This document shows positions 18,861 to 28,229 of a stretch of DNA of 64,000 nt, piece after piece. The stretch's first letter is position 1. Every line of letters starts with the position of its first letter. The position numbers and the translations under genes are program-made. This DNA is from Vibrio algarum (lineage in GTDB: Bacteria > Pseudomonadota > Gammaproteobacteria > Enterobacterales > Vibrionaceae), in NCBI RefSeq assembly GCF_028204155.1, contig NZ_JAQLOI010000001.1:62001-126000 (forward strand), written 5' to 3'. The notes under the pieces are model-generated. The model did not search any database. It was not told where the DNA came from and saw only the letters and a list, made by a program, of their open reading frames with translations.

Positions 18861-19874
18861 ATGTCTGAATTTCGCACACTTGGCGAATTTATCGTAGAGA
18901 AACAAAGTGACTTCCCCCACGCAAGTGGTGAACTATCTTCATTATTAGCCTCTATTCGCCTTGCTGCAAAAATTGTAAACCGTGAAATCAACAAAGCAGG
19001 ATTGGTTGATATCACAGGCTCAGTTGGCGCTGAAAACATACAAGGTGAAGAACAACAAAAACTGGATTTATACGCGAATGATAAATTCAAAGCCGCACTC
19101 GAAGCTCGCGACCAAGTATGTGGCGTTGCAAGTGAAGAGGAAGATGAAGCAGTCGCATTTAATAAAGAGCTCAATAAAAATGCAAAATACGTATTATTGA
19201 TGGATCCATTGGATGGTTCGTCCAACATAGACGTGAACGTTTCGGTTGGTACTATCTTTTCTATCTACCGCCGTGTTTCACCAGTAGGCACACCACCAAC
19301 GCAAGAAGACTTTTTGCAACCAGGAGATAAACAGGTTGCTGCTGGTTATGTCATTTATGGTTCTTCAACCATGTTAGTGTACACAACCGGTAATGGTGTA
19401 CATGGATTCACTTATGACCCTTCAATCGGTTCTTTCTGTTTGTCTCACGAGAAACTAATGACGCCTGAAACAGGCTCTATCTATTCGATTAATGAAGGCA
19501 ACTATATTCGCTTCCCATTAGGGGTGAAAAAATACATTAAATATTGCCAAGAAAGTGTTCCAGAAGAGAATCGTCCTTATACGTCTCGCTACATTGGTTC
19601 TTTAGTGGCTGATTTCCATAGAAACCTACTGAAAGGTGGTATCTATTTATATCCAAGTACAGAAAGTCATCCGACCGGTAAACTGCGCCTTCTTTACGAA
19701 TGTAACCCTATGGCATTCCTAATTGAACAAGCCGGCGGACTAGCATCTGACGGTAAGAATCGAATTATGGAGATCAAACCAACCGAACTGCACCAACGAG
19801 TACCTTTCTTTGTTGGTTCTAAGGCAATGGTAGAGAAAGTTGAACAGTTTATCGAACAAAACCCGAACGAATAA
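18861..19874 (+). CDS. fbp: Fructose-1,6-bisphosphatase class I
   Basis: The 337-residue gluconeogenic enzyme hydrolyses fructose 1,6-bisphosphate to fructose 6-phosphate. The metal-binding signature MDPLDGSSNIDVN is at residues 114-126. An upstream glutamate pair (SEEEDEA near 91-97) matches the second metal site, and the C-terminal substrate block KLRLLYECNPMAFLIEQAGG is intact. Length matches E. coli Fbp (332). It is divergent from mpl, as in E. coli. A strong terminator follows 33 bases after the stop. Confidence 0.97.
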   Translation: MSEFRTLGEFIVEKQSDFPHASGELSSLLASIRLAAKIVNREINKAGLVDITGSVGAENIQGEEQQKLDLYANDKFKAALEARDQVCGVASEEEDEAVAFNKELNKNAKYVLLMDPLDGSSNIDVNVSVGTIFSIYRRVSPVGTPPTQEDFLQPGDKQVAAGYVIYGSSTMLVYTTGNGVHGFTYDPSIGSFCLSHEKLMTPETGSIYSINEGNYIRFPLGVKKYIKYCQESVPEENRPYTSRYIGSLVADFHRNLLKGGIYLYPSTESHPTGKLRLLYECNPMAFLIEQAGGLASDGKNRIMEIKPTELHQRVPFFVGSKAMVEKVEQFIEQNPNE

Positions 19875-19907
19875 TGGCTACATCCATTCAATCTTGATCT
19901 AATTAAT

Positions 19908-19940
19908 AAAGCCGTCTATTTCAGAAATAGACGGCTTTTT
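19908..19940 (+). terminator. Terminator after fbp
   Basis: AAAGCCGTCTATTTC pairs with GAAATAGACGGCTTT around a very short loop, then a T-run. It is a near-perfect 15-bp hairpin between convergent fbp and ytfP and can serve both. Confidence 0.85.
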
Positions 19941-19959
19941 AGATAATGCGATTTATAAA

Positions 19960-20310
19960 TCACTGATTTCGATACAACCAATTTCCAGATGTAATGGCCT
20001 CATCAAGTTGGCTTCCTTCCTGATAAATGTAAATCCATGCCATCCCATAAGGGGTCTCTATAGGGTCACGGACGTAATCAACAGGAATATTCTCAAGAAT
20101 ATCCAAACTATGTAAAACTTGCTCATTGACACTATAAACTTCACCTAATACCTTACAGTGACCCGCTGTAACACCTGGATATGAACCATAATTAAACAGT
20201 TGGTAATGAGGCTCTGTCTCAAAAATACCAAGGTATTCACTTTCATTGAGTAAATGATGATTAGCTTCACCTTTACGTAAGGTTCCGTAAACAAAAACCA
20301 GATGTCGCAT
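19960..20310 (-). CDS. ytfP: YtfP-type gamma-glutamylcyclotransferase-fold protein
   Basis: The 116-residue cytoplasmic protein begins MRHLVFVYGTLRKGEANHHLL, the YGTLR signature of the GGCT/AIG2 fold. Ligand-binding elements continue with YGSYPGVTAG and the acidic LDILENIPVDYVRDPI. The biological substrate of YtfP is not established. It is the last gene of tamA-tamB-ytfP, 10 bases after tamB, the same order as in E. coli, which supports the symbol. Confidence 0.88.
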   Translation of the reverse strand: MRHLVFVYGTLRKGEANHHLLNESEYLGIFETEPHYQLFNYGSYPGVTAGHCKVLGEVYSVNEQVLHSLDILENIPVDYVRDPIETPYGMAWIYIYQEGSQLDEAITSGNWLYRNQ

Positions 20311-20320
20311 GTATTACTCC

Positions 20321-23300
20321 CTAATCAAATTCAAATTGATATAACAGATCAACCGCACTATCTACTCCTGATACTGCCTCTAGATATAAGTCAGTAAATA
20401 ATTTATACCTAACCGTAAACTCACCAAATGAGTCGAATATACCCACACCGTATTTGACTTGAAGCTCTGGTGTCAGATGACCACTAACCGTTACCTGTGA
20501 TTCATCTCCAGATCCTGTCGTATCTAACTGTAAATCAGAGACACCAAAGGTTTCTCCTATTTGTCCTACCAACTGCCCACTTTTAGCCAAACTCAGCCCA
20601 ATTAAGGCGGTTGTCATACTATTTCCACCAGATGTACTATCAAGATCTTGGCCTCTTAATAAATACGAAAGCGCATTCTGCTGAGGCATAGCAGGATCAG
20701 AATAGACCTCAATGGATGGTTCATTTGCAGGTCCCGTAACTCGAATACCCACAACCACATCATCTTGTGTATTGTCTGGATTCCGTATTGCGTCAATTGC
20801 CAAATAAGGCTGATCAGGAGGCCCATTCATTAACACTTTACCTTCATCTATGATTAAGTCTTGACCAAAAGAGCGATAAGCGCCATTTATGACCTCAATT
20901 TCTCCAACAATAAACGGCCCTTTATCTTTCTGGGTAACATTTAACTTACCGACTAATTCACCCTCTAAACCGAAGGCTGATAACTTAAAGTCATCGCCTA
21001 TATGAATATTTACGTGGGTCTCTATCTCAAAAGGTAGTTCTGTATTACTTTCCTCAGGCTCTAAGTCTTTATTCAAAATGACTTCATCAGAGGAAACACT
21101 AACCGCACTGGACGGCAGTTCTTCCACGGCAATTCTTCCCCAAGGTAAATAAATATCTCCATCAATTTTAGCCCGTTTTGGAGAGACAGCTATCTGCATA
21201 TCGGGCTTAACCTTTACTTGAACCATTGGAGGTGCGCTAACACTCAACTCTTCTGCAAATACTTTTACATTGGCTGCCCAGGCTGATAAATCTTCCCAAT
21301 TAGCATCACCATCAAGTTGTAATACCCCATCTGGCGTTTCTATATCCGCGTTTAATAAGGCGTTATAACCAGAAAAATCGATTTCAACTTTACCAAAATT
21401 AACTTCAACAGGAGTGACATCTCCAAGAGCGACAATATCGTCAATGACAAATTGTCCATTAACTTTCGGGTGCTTAACTGGCCCAGAAATCTTTATGTCA
21501 GAATTTATCTCTGCATTTAACTTACCGTACTCACCAATTAAAGGCTCAATCATATCCAAGTTTATTTGATCTAAAATGATCTGAGCGTCCAGTCCTTGGT
21601 GTGTTGTGTGAACATCCTCAACCAACAGGGTGCCTTTAATATCACCATTATTGGCGATATCAAACATCCAATCGGCCGTTAACTTATTTTTATGTAATTG
21701 GGCATTAAGTGAAACGGCATTCCACGTTAATTCAATAGGTTGCTCAACCTGTTGAGTTAACTTGCCTGTTGGTAATGATACCTTTAATTCAACATCTGGT
21801 GCTTTATCAGGAGCCCAGCTCGCCCATGCTTGCGCATTAACACGGCCATCGATATGAGTCTCTTTGGGAATAAACATCTCTATCTGACTAAACGTGAAAT
21901 TTTGTACTTCTAGATGCGCTTCACCAGACTGACCACCGATAAGATCTTTAGTTAAACAGATCTTCGAGTTGGCTTGTATCCAGCAATGTGCCTGAACATC
22001 AACTATCTGACTATCAATAATAAAGCCAAGAGCGACTGGTTGCTCAATCTGCCATGTACCTTGTTCCGCAGATAAATCAGCTCTATCTAACGTTCCTTTC
22101 CAAGCTAATTCAGGGGCCTCATTCAAGCTACCATTAATATGAAAATTTGTTTTAATTACATCAGACAGAACATCAAGACTGAGTTGGTGCTCTTTCTGAG
22201 AGCCAATAAACGAAAGGGCTACCGAATCGATAAGAGTGCCATCATACCGTAGGTTATCTATCTTCAGTTCAAGTTTGCCAGCGGGAGCCGGTAATGGTGT
22301 TAAATCACTAGACAACTTGATATTAGATATGGTCGCCATGTCTAGATAGGCGAGCTCTTTTACTGAAAGATCCGTTAGAATTTCCGGTGTTTTAAGATCA
22401 CCGCGCATAGCGATTTGACCAACAAGACTACCCTCTACATCAGGGAAAGACTTAGCTATATCAGGAAAATCAATATGGGTATCAAGATTCCATTTCTTAT
22501 CCAACTCCCCAGATACATTGATACTATTAGAGCCGTGCTTAACAGACACTCCATTCGTCACTAGTTTAAGATCACCTGTTCCTTTCTGGTCGCTAGCAAA
22601 CAATTCGCCTTCAATATTCAGAGGATACTCCCTTACAACCCCTTCAATATCGAAAATAGGCAGTTCCACTTGCCAACCACCTGAATCCAGTAACTTTCCG
22701 GTAGTCGTTAGGGAACCATTTATAACACCCTCTGCTTGTTTCCACTCCAATCCAGGTTGAATATTTAGTAAGTTTAGGTTCGCTTGCCAATTAATAGGGG
22801 ACTGCCAATTTGCCATTACCTGACCGGAGACCTCACCACCTAGTGCCTTAAGCATCATAGATTCTAGTGAAATTTGGTTTAAATCCCCCTTGCCTTTTAT
22901 AGCAAGATCGAGCTTTGGAATGTCATTGCCATCAAGAATGGTGTCAACATCTAGCTGGTAACCTTGTAATGACCCACTAGCATTAATATGGTTAATCTCT
23001 GCTGTATAATCCGCAGTACCTGTTAGTGGCCACTGAACAGAGCCATTTTTTAATGCAATATCAAAAGGAAGTTCAGGTTTAAGCGGCTCAATACGCCCCT
23101 TTAACAAGGCTTCAATCAAACCAGTAAACTGGGCGTCGACCTCTAAGTCCGCAACACTACCTGTCGCACTTAAACTCAGATTTTGCCCTTTAATATCCGT
23201 CTGTTTGACTAAAGCCGAGGCCGTTAAAGTTAGCGGATAGTCACCTTCCAATTCTATTTTAGATTTAAGTTCAACGTCAGCTTGAGGTATGTCTAATATA

Positions 23301-24085
23301 AGTTTTCTTACATCCACCTCATATCCTTGCACATGAGTAGACAAACCAAGATGATTTACAATAACAGGCGTTTCACCTGTTAGGTTGAACTGATGTATAT
23401 CGAACTGTTCTAAGTCTATCTCTAAAGGGATCATGACATCAGGTAGTGTAATGGCTTGTTTTTCTTGATCCGAATCCGTCGTTTCTTTTAAGGGTTCCAC
23501 TTCTTCAGCAACTTCAGCCAACTCGACCTTAACATGCTCAAAGAGTGTTGGTTGAATAGTTAACTTGCTACCACTCATTCCCATTTTAGTGGTAAAGGTT
23601 TTCCAATTAATTTTGTTGCCCAATATATTCAGATTAATATCGGTCAACGACACATCACCAAGATAAACCGGCAGAGGCAATTGAAATTCTGTTAAAGGTT
23701 CTGACGTTTCAGCAGGTGTCACTTCATTTGAAGGAGGTAGTGCCGTAAGAGCAAAATCTAGACCATCGATTTTTAACTGTTCAATACACACCGACGGAGT
23801 AAAAAAACAATCAGGCTTGATAGCGATTGAAATCTCTCTACTGTTTGCGTCTATATGATAATCATTTGATTTAAATGCCACATCAAACAAGGAGAATTGT
23901 GGAAGAATTGCCCCTTCTGCCTTGTGTATTTTCAGTTCAGGCAATGCGTTCTGTGCTCCCCAAAGGACAGTATTAAGTCCAGTATTAGTGAACAAAAGAC
24001 CTAGCAAAAGTAACAAAGTAAGTAATAAGAGCCCAAAGACACTTAGCAATAACCTTATTGTCCATTTGATCACCATCTTTCTCAT
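20321..24085 (-). CDS. tamB: Translocation and assembly module inner-membrane component TamB
   Basis: The 1254-residue protein spans the periplasm, forming a long beta-taco groove that works with TamA in outer-membrane protein assembly and phospholipid transport. One N-terminal transmembrane anchor (about residues 8-34, leucine-rich) is followed by repetitive beta-strand sequence. The conserved DUF490/TamB C-terminal domain includes DDVVVGIRVTGPANEPSIEVYSDP, NALSYLLRGQDLD and the ending DLLYQFEFD. Length matches E. coli TamB (1259). The start overlaps the tamA stop by four bases (ATGA), indicating translational coupling. The frame is intact despite its length. Confidence 0.96.
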   Translation of the reverse strand: MRKMVIKWTIRLLLSVFGLLLLTLLLLLGLLFTNTGLNTVLWGAQNALPELKIHKAEGAILPQFSLFDVAFKSNDYHIDANSREISIAIKPDCFFTPSVCIEQLKIDGLDFALTALPPSNEVTPAETSEPLTEFQLPLPVYLGDVSLTDINLNILGNKINWKTFTTKMGMSGSKLTIQPTLFEHVKVELAEVAEEVEPLKETTDSDQEKQAITLPDVMIPLEIDLEQFDIHQFNLTGETPVIVNHLGLSTHVQGYEVDVRKLILDIPQADVELKSKIELEGDYPLTLTASALVKQTDIKGQNLSLSATGSVADLEVDAQFTGLIEALLKGRIEPLKPELPFDIALKNGSVQWPLTGTADYTAEINHINASGSLQGYQLDVDTILDGNDIPKLDLAIKGKGDLNQISLESMMLKALGGEVSGQVMANWQSPINWQANLNLLNIQPGLEWKQAEGVINGSLTTTGKLLDSGGWQVELPIFDIEGVVREYPLNIEGELFASDQKGTGDLKLVTNGVSVKHGSNSINVSGELDKKWNLDTHIDFPDIAKSFPDVEGSLVGQIAMRGDLKTPEILTDLSVKELAYLDMATISNIKLSSDLTPLPAPAGKLELKIDNLRYDGTLIDSVALSFIGSQKEHQLSLDVLSDVIKTNFHINGSLNEAPELAWKGTLDRADLSAEQGTWQIEQPVALGFIIDSQIVDVQAHCWIQANSKICLTKDLIGGQSGEAHLEVQNFTFSQIEMFIPKETHIDGRVNAQAWASWAPDKAPDVELKVSLPTGKLTQQVEQPIELTWNAVSLNAQLHKNKLTADWMFDIANNGDIKGTLLVEDVHTTHQGLDAQIILDQINLDMIEPLIGEYGKLNAEINSDIKISGPVKHPKVNGQFVIDDIVALGDVTPVEVNFGKVEIDFSGYNALLNADIETPDGVLQLDGDANWEDLSAWAANVKVFAEELSVSAPPMVQVKVKPDMQIAVSPKRAKIDGDIYLPWGRIAVEELPSSAVSVSSDEVILNKDLEPEESNTELPFEIETHVNIHIGDDFKLSAFGLEGELVGKLNVTQKDKGPFIVGEIEVINGAYRSFGQDLIIDEGKVLMNGPPDQPYLAIDAIRNPDNTQDDVVVGIRVTGPANEPSIEVYSDPAMPQQNALSYLLRGQDLDSTSGGNSMTTALIGLSLAKSGQLVGQIGETFGVSDLQLDTTGSGDESQVTVSGHLTPELQVKYGVGIFDSFGEFTVRYKLFTDLYLEAVSGVDSAVDLLYQFEFD

Positions 24086-25812
24086 AACTCAGGCCCCAAT
24101 GCAAAATGAACTCGAAACTGATCCCCACTATCTTCAGCGAGCCCCCAAGCTAGATCAAATCTAATTGGCCCCACTGGAGAAGCCCAGCGAACACCAAAGC
24201 CAGTACCCACTTTTGCCTCTGGTGTAGCGCTCCATGCATCGCCAACATCGACAAATGTCGCTAACCACCAGTCACCTTTTATTCGATATTGGTATTCAAG
24301 TGAGCTCGTTGCCATGTATTTTGCCCCTATTAAATAACCAGTATCGTCTGTAGGAGAAATAGATTCATAACCGTATCCACGAAGGCTATTATCACCACCG
24401 GCAAAAAAACGAATAGAGGGTGGTACATCAAGAATATCTTCAACAAAGTTAGCAGATAAGTCGATGCGCGCTAACCCACGATGATTATTTCCCAAGCTAT
24501 TGATCCAAGCAGAACGAGTTTGTATTCGAAGCATGCGAGCCCTGGATACGACACTTTCATCGGCCACTTCAAAACTAACCGAATACTTATTACCAGTTCT
24601 AGGCATAGGCCCCCCAGAGGTTCTCGTGCGAGAAAACGATATTCCTGGGATAATCATTTTTATATCGTCATCTTGGGAGCCTTGAGTAAAGTCTTCATGT
24701 AGATACTTCAAAAATACGTTTCTATGCCAACCACTCTCCAACTGCCAATGCCTTTCAACAACCGTGCTCAGCTCTAAACTATCAGTATCAAGGCTATCTT
24801 CATTCTTCATACCGTATTGGATGCGATAGTACTCATTAAGAACATCTTCTAAAGGTATTTTGTAGCCGAAAACAATCGTTTGTTCTGGAGACGAGAGCGA
24901 TAAACTAGAGTCAAAGCTATGCCCATAAGTGTTAACCCACGGCTTATTCCACTTCAATGTTCCTCTGATACCAACATCTGTCGAGTAACCAATACCCGTT
25001 TCTATCTTATTTTTAGATTGAGGAGAAAGATCAACTTCCATTGGCAGCATTTTATCTGGCCCCACATTACTCAAATCTGGTTTGACAAAAACAGAAGAAA
25101 ACCACTCTGTATTAGATAGGCGTTGATTAAGCAAGCCAACATCTGAAGCTAAGTATGGCTTTCCTTCTTCATAAGGTATAAGAGACCGAACTTTATCTTG
25201 CTCTATTTGACTTCCTACAATAGTAGTTTTACCAAAATTATATCGAATTCCACTATCATAATGCAGTCGGATAAAGGCCCTATTTAAATCAGGAGCTACT
25301 TCCAGTGCTGTTTTTGTAAAGTCCCCATCAAAGTATCCTTTTGATACAGCCAAGTTTCGAATACTTGTTTTAAGTGCGTCGTATTTACCGTGGTCTAACA
25401 CACTCTGTTCCACCAAACCAGATTTATCAATAAGAGACTGAAATTGGGTATCTTGTTTCGCTCCACCATCTAATACAATATCAACAACCTCTATCAATAC
25501 TGGCGGACCTTGTTCAACCTGAACGGTCATCGTTTTCTCATCTTCAGAGATGAGAAAGGTCATTTCTGGTTGATAGTAACCAAGAGCCTTAAGCGATGTA
25601 ACAATGGTATCTTGAAGACGAGATTGGAAACGAAGCGACGTGGAGTAATCTTGTTCAGAAATGGCAGAAACATAGACGTCAGTATTTTCTTTAAGCGCCC
25701 CTTCTAAGCCTTCAATATTTAAAGCAATGCTTGCCCATGCACCCTTGCTTAATAGCAACAACATAAACCAAGCAGTAACTAATACTCTCGTTAATTTAGC
25801 ATATTGAAACAC
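24082..25812 (-). CDS. tamA: Translocation and assembly module outer-membrane protein TamA
   Basis: The 576-residue Omp85-family outer-membrane protein has a signal peptide (hydrophobic stretch about residues 10-27 ending GAWA). Three POTRA domains span about 28-265 and a 16-strand barrel fills the rest. The barrel carries Omp85 motifs such as RFFAGGDNSLRGYGYES, with the lid-lock RGY, and ends in SGDQFRVHFALGPEL. Length equals E. coli TamA (577). It is divergent from msrA, as in E. coli, and coupled to tamB. Confidence 0.96.
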   Translation of the reverse strand: MFQYAKLTRVLVTAWFMLLLLSKGAWASIALNIEGLEGALKENTDVYVSAISEQDYSTSLRFQSRLQDTIVTSLKALGYYQPEMTFLISEDEKTMTVQVEQGPPVLIEVVDIVLDGGAKQDTQFQSLIDKSGLVEQSVLDHGKYDALKTSIRNLAVSKGYFDGDFTKTALEVAPDLNRAFIRLHYDSGIRYNFGKTTIVGSQIEQDKVRSLIPYEEGKPYLASDVGLLNQRLSNTEWFSSVFVKPDLSNVGPDKMLPMEVDLSPQSKNKIETGIGYSTDVGIRGTLKWNKPWVNTYGHSFDSSLSLSSPEQTIVFGYKIPLEDVLNEYYRIQYGMKNEDSLDTDSLELSTVVERHWQLESGWHRNVFLKYLHEDFTQGSQDDDIKMIIPGISFSRTRTSGGPMPRTGNKYSVSFEVADESVVSRARMLRIQTRSAWINSLGNNHRGLARIDLSANFVEDILDVPPSIRFFAGGDNSLRGYGYESISPTDDTGYLIGAKYMATSSLEYQYRIKGDWWLATFVDVGDAWSATPEAKVGTGFGVRWASPVGPIRFDLAWGLAEDSGDQFRVHFALGPEL

Positions 25813-26047
25813 AGACTGAAGAGAACCTTTTTGCGGTGAAATATCCTTATTAAGTAAAGCTTAACTCATAATGAATCAACGTTATACACAAGTGTTATCA
25901 AGATGTCAGATGCTGTGCATTATTAGATCATCAATAGCTAACACTTTTGTTATATAAGCATTTGTTTGTGGTTAGCTTATATCGATATAAACGAAAAGCA
26001 ATAATCCTTTATACTCACCTTATGCGACAAATTGAGGAACAAATTTC

Positions 26048-26680
26048 ATGCAAAAAAAACAAGTAGAAGTAACAAGTAATACAGCATTAAAAGGTCGTTC
26101 AACACCTATATACATTACCGAAAAACATGTTGTTAATGGCACCGACCTCACCGCTGAAGTCCCTAGCGGCTATGAAGAGATCATTCTAGGGTTAGGCTGT
26201 TTTTGGGGAGCAGAACGTCTTTTTTGGCAACTGGAAGGCGTCCATTCGACATCAGTGGGTTACAGTGGTGGCTATACAAAAAACCCGACCTATGAAGAAG
26301 TATGTTCTGGTAATACAGGACACACAGAGGTGGTTCGAGTGATATTCGATCCGAGCCTTATCGATTTAACACAACTACTTCGCTATTTTTGGGAAAAACA
26401 CGATCCTACTCAAGGTATGCGTCAAGGCAACGATCTTGGTACACAGTATCGTTCAGCAATATATACCTTTAATGATAGTCAGTTAAAGGTAGCTCAAGAG
26501 AGTAAGTCTATATACCAAGCCGCGTTAACAGAGCAAAAAAGAGAACAAATAACCACAGAAATAACCGCAGCTGGGGATTACTATTTTGCAGAAACCTATC
26601 ATCAACAGTATTTAGCTAGAAACCCAAATGGATATTGTGGGTTGGGTGGAACAGGTATCTGTTTTCCACCAAATCTATAA
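26048..26680 (+). CDS. msrA: Peptide-methionine (S)-S-oxide reductase MsrA
   Basis: The 210-residue enzyme repairs oxidised methionine. Catalytic Cys51 lies in GLGCFWGAERLFW, and the resolving cysteines 197 and 205 lie in the tail CGLGGTGIC. YSGGYTKNPTYEEVCSGNTGHTEVVRV and HDPTQGMRQGNDLGTQYRSAIY are standard MsrA blocks. The N-terminal extension of about 40 residues is typical of the enteric long form (212 residues). ATG is preceded by GAGGAACAAATTTC. It is divergent from tamA, as in E. coli. Confidence 0.97.
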   Translation: MQKKQVEVTSNTALKGRSTPIYITEKHVVNGTDLTAEVPSGYEEIILGLGCFWGAERLFWQLEGVHSTSVGYSGGYTKNPTYEEVCSGNTGHTEVVRVIFDPSLIDLTQLLRYFWEKHDPTQGMRQGNDLGTQYRSAIYTFNDSQLKVAQESKSIYQAALTEQKREQITTEITAAGDYYFAETYHQQYLARNPNGYCGLGGTGICFPPNL

Positions 26681-26684
26681 CGAC

Positions 26685-26894
26685 TTATAGTGCTGACACA
26701 GTCAGGTTATCGATAGTAAAATTCACCTCTTTCATTATCGATAACTTTTTCTTATCGTCTAAATCCGGAAGTAGCACCCTTCCGCTATCAAAATAAAATA
26801 TCCCAACCCCTTCAATAGTAAACTCACCCTTAAAGAGGGTTTTAACAAAACGTGCCACTTGAAGTGGGCGATAGGTGGAAAAAACTCGTAGCAT
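26685..26894 (-). CDS. ytfK: DUF1107 protein, YtfK family
   Basis: The 69-residue product starts MLRVFSTYRPLQVARFVKTLFKGEF, closely matching the start of E. coli YtfK ([20 protein letters not shown]). It continues GVGIFYFDSGRVLLPDLDDK and LSIMKEVN. E. coli YtfK was reported to stimulate (p)ppGpp accumulation through SpoT. An ATG four codons earlier (26906) sits almost on the AAAGGAA segment, and the spacing to 26894 is long, so the start is uncertain by up to four codons. It is convergent with msrA and divergent from ytfJ; ytfK and ytfJ are also neighbours in E. coli. Confidence 0.85.
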   Translation of the reverse strand: MLRVFSTYRPLQVARFVKTLFKGEFTIEGVGIFYFDSGRVLLPDLDDKKKLSIMKEVNFTIDNLTVSAL

Positions 26895-27162
26895 GATAAC
26901 CAACATTTCCTTTGTTTATATAAACCCTTCGCGTATGAACAACTCAACTTTCTAATCGAACGGAAAAACACGAAAAATTTATTTATTGGGCACTAAAATG
27001 CAACTTTGAAGCCAAGTTCAAAAAAATCACCTCCATTTTTTATTTTTTCTACTACTCTATGTATACCTAACATGGCTCAAGCCTCAAGGCTAACGAGCCT
27101 ATGTTTAGGAAAATAAACCCTAATTTAATAAAGGGTTAAGATAAATCAAAAGGATTATAGAA

Positions 27163-27714
27163 ATGAAAGTAAAGTCTCTCACTGCATTAATATTGTGCAC
27201 CTCACCAATATTGGGCTTCGCGCACAATATTTCCTTAGAAACAACGGTACCGAATGTGGTTATCGCCAAACACGGCGAGATTTTTGTAGAAAACGAAAAT
27301 ATTGTTTATAAAGAATGGGATAGTAGCAGCCTACCGAATAAAGTCAGAGTTGTTCAGGCTATTGCAGGCAGAACAAGCGCCAAAAAAATGAATGCCGATT
27401 TGATGACGGCTATCACCGCGTCAAAATTTCCAGCTAATCAATATCAAACAACAACCATAATTAATCAAGATGATGCGATATGGGGGACAGGATCATTTGT
27501 GAAGTCTTCTGCTGAAGATACAAAAGCAGAATTTCCATGGTCTTCTATTATCTTGGACAAAGATGGCTCTGTGGCAAAATCTTGGCAGTTACAAGAAGAA
27601 AGCTCGGCCATTATTGTATTGAACAAAGATGGCAATGTACTCTTTGTAAAAGAAGGTATTCTTACAAAAGATGAAATAGATCAAGTGATTAATCTAGTTT
27701 CAGCCAACCTGTAA
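27163..27714 (+). CDS. ytfJ: YtfJ-family periplasmic thioredoxin-like protein
   Basis: The 183-residue protein has a signal peptide (MKVKSLTALILCTSPILGFA, cleavage after FAH or so). The rest matches the YtfJ family: YKEWDSSSLPNKVRVVQAIAGRTSAKKMNADLMTAI, then FPWSSIILDKDGSVAKSWQL and SSAIIVLNKDGNVLFVKEG. YtfJ is thioredoxin-fold-like but lacks the CxxC pair here, and its function is unknown. ATG has AAAAGGATTATAGAA upstream. A terminator follows. Confidence 0.88.
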   Translation: MKVKSLTALILCTSPILGFAHNISLETTVPNVVIAKHGEIFVENENIVYKEWDSSSLPNKVRVVQAIAGRTSAKKMNADLMTAITASKFPANQYQTTTIINQDDAIWGTGSFVKSSAEDTKAEFPWSSIILDKDGSVAKSWQLQEESSAIIVLNKDGNVLFVKEGILTKDEIDQVINLVSANL

Positions 27715-27735
27715 CCTCTTGTTCATCTTGCAATG

Positions 27736-27764
27736 TAAAAATGACGCTATTGGCGTCATTTTTA
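27736..27764 (+). terminator. Terminator after ytfJ
   Basis: AAAAATGACGC-TATTG-GCGTCATTTTT forms a stem of about 11 bp ending in a T-run, 22 bases after the stop. Confidence 0.8.
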
Positions 27765-27822
27765 TTTACTGCCTCATATTTGGGCTCAATAATGTTAAAC
27801 ATCCATAATTTCCTTGCAGAGT

Positions 27823-27843
27823 AATTGTTATATTATTACATTT
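27823..27843 (+). promoter_or_regulatory. Candidate Zur box upstream of the zinc cluster
   Basis: AATTGTTATATTATTACATTT is a near-palindrome: compared with its reverse complement it differs only at two symmetric pairs and the centre. It closely follows the gammaproteobacterial Zur consensus (AATGTTATAATATAACATT). It sits 30 bases before the DUF2607 gene, where a repressor would block a promoter. This supports zinc-responsive control of the five genes that follow; the assignment is by motif only. Confidence 0.6.
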
Positions 27844-27872
27844 AGCCTTTAGATACCCAATTAATAGCGAAT

Positions 27873-28184
27873 ATGAACACACAGCTAACAGGTTACTGTC
27901 GCCTTACATCAACAAGGTTAACCTCAATAGTCTTAGTACTTGTACTATGGACCGGCTTTGCGTTCATCGAACATCAACTTGATTTTGATGAAACTCATCA
28001 CGAGAACCACCACTGTCAATTATTTTCAAGCTCTAGTCATGCTATTACATCAACATTTATCACCTTACCCATTATTGTTCAGAAGTATTTGAACACAACA
28101 ATTTACACTGTTATTACGACTATTAAGGCCTTGCCCATAAAAAAGGCACGTGCACCACCTAAACCTCAATTAACACTTAGCTAA
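27873..28184 (+). CDS. DUF2607-type small membrane protein, first gene of zinc cluster
   Basis: The 103-residue protein has one clear hydrophobic segment (about residues 17-34, LTSIVLVLVLWTGFAFIE). A His/Asp-rich stretch, HQLDFDETHHENHHCQLF, follows and could bind metal. The tail is basic (KKARAPPK). The family is uncharacterised (DUF2607, named from memory of Vibrio annotation). It lies between a candidate Zur box and the ZrgA-type gene, 45 bases away, in the same direction, so a part in zinc uptake is inferred from context. The frame and operon position support a real gene. Confidence 0.7.
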   Translation: MNTQLTGYCRLTSTRLTSIVLVLVLWTGFAFIEHQLDFDETHHENHHCQLFSSSSHAITSTFITLPIIVQKYLNTTIYTVITTIKALPIKKARAPPKPQLTLS

Positions 28185-28229
28185 TTGGTTACAGACCGTT
28201 CATTAATTAAACATTGAGGTACATCATTC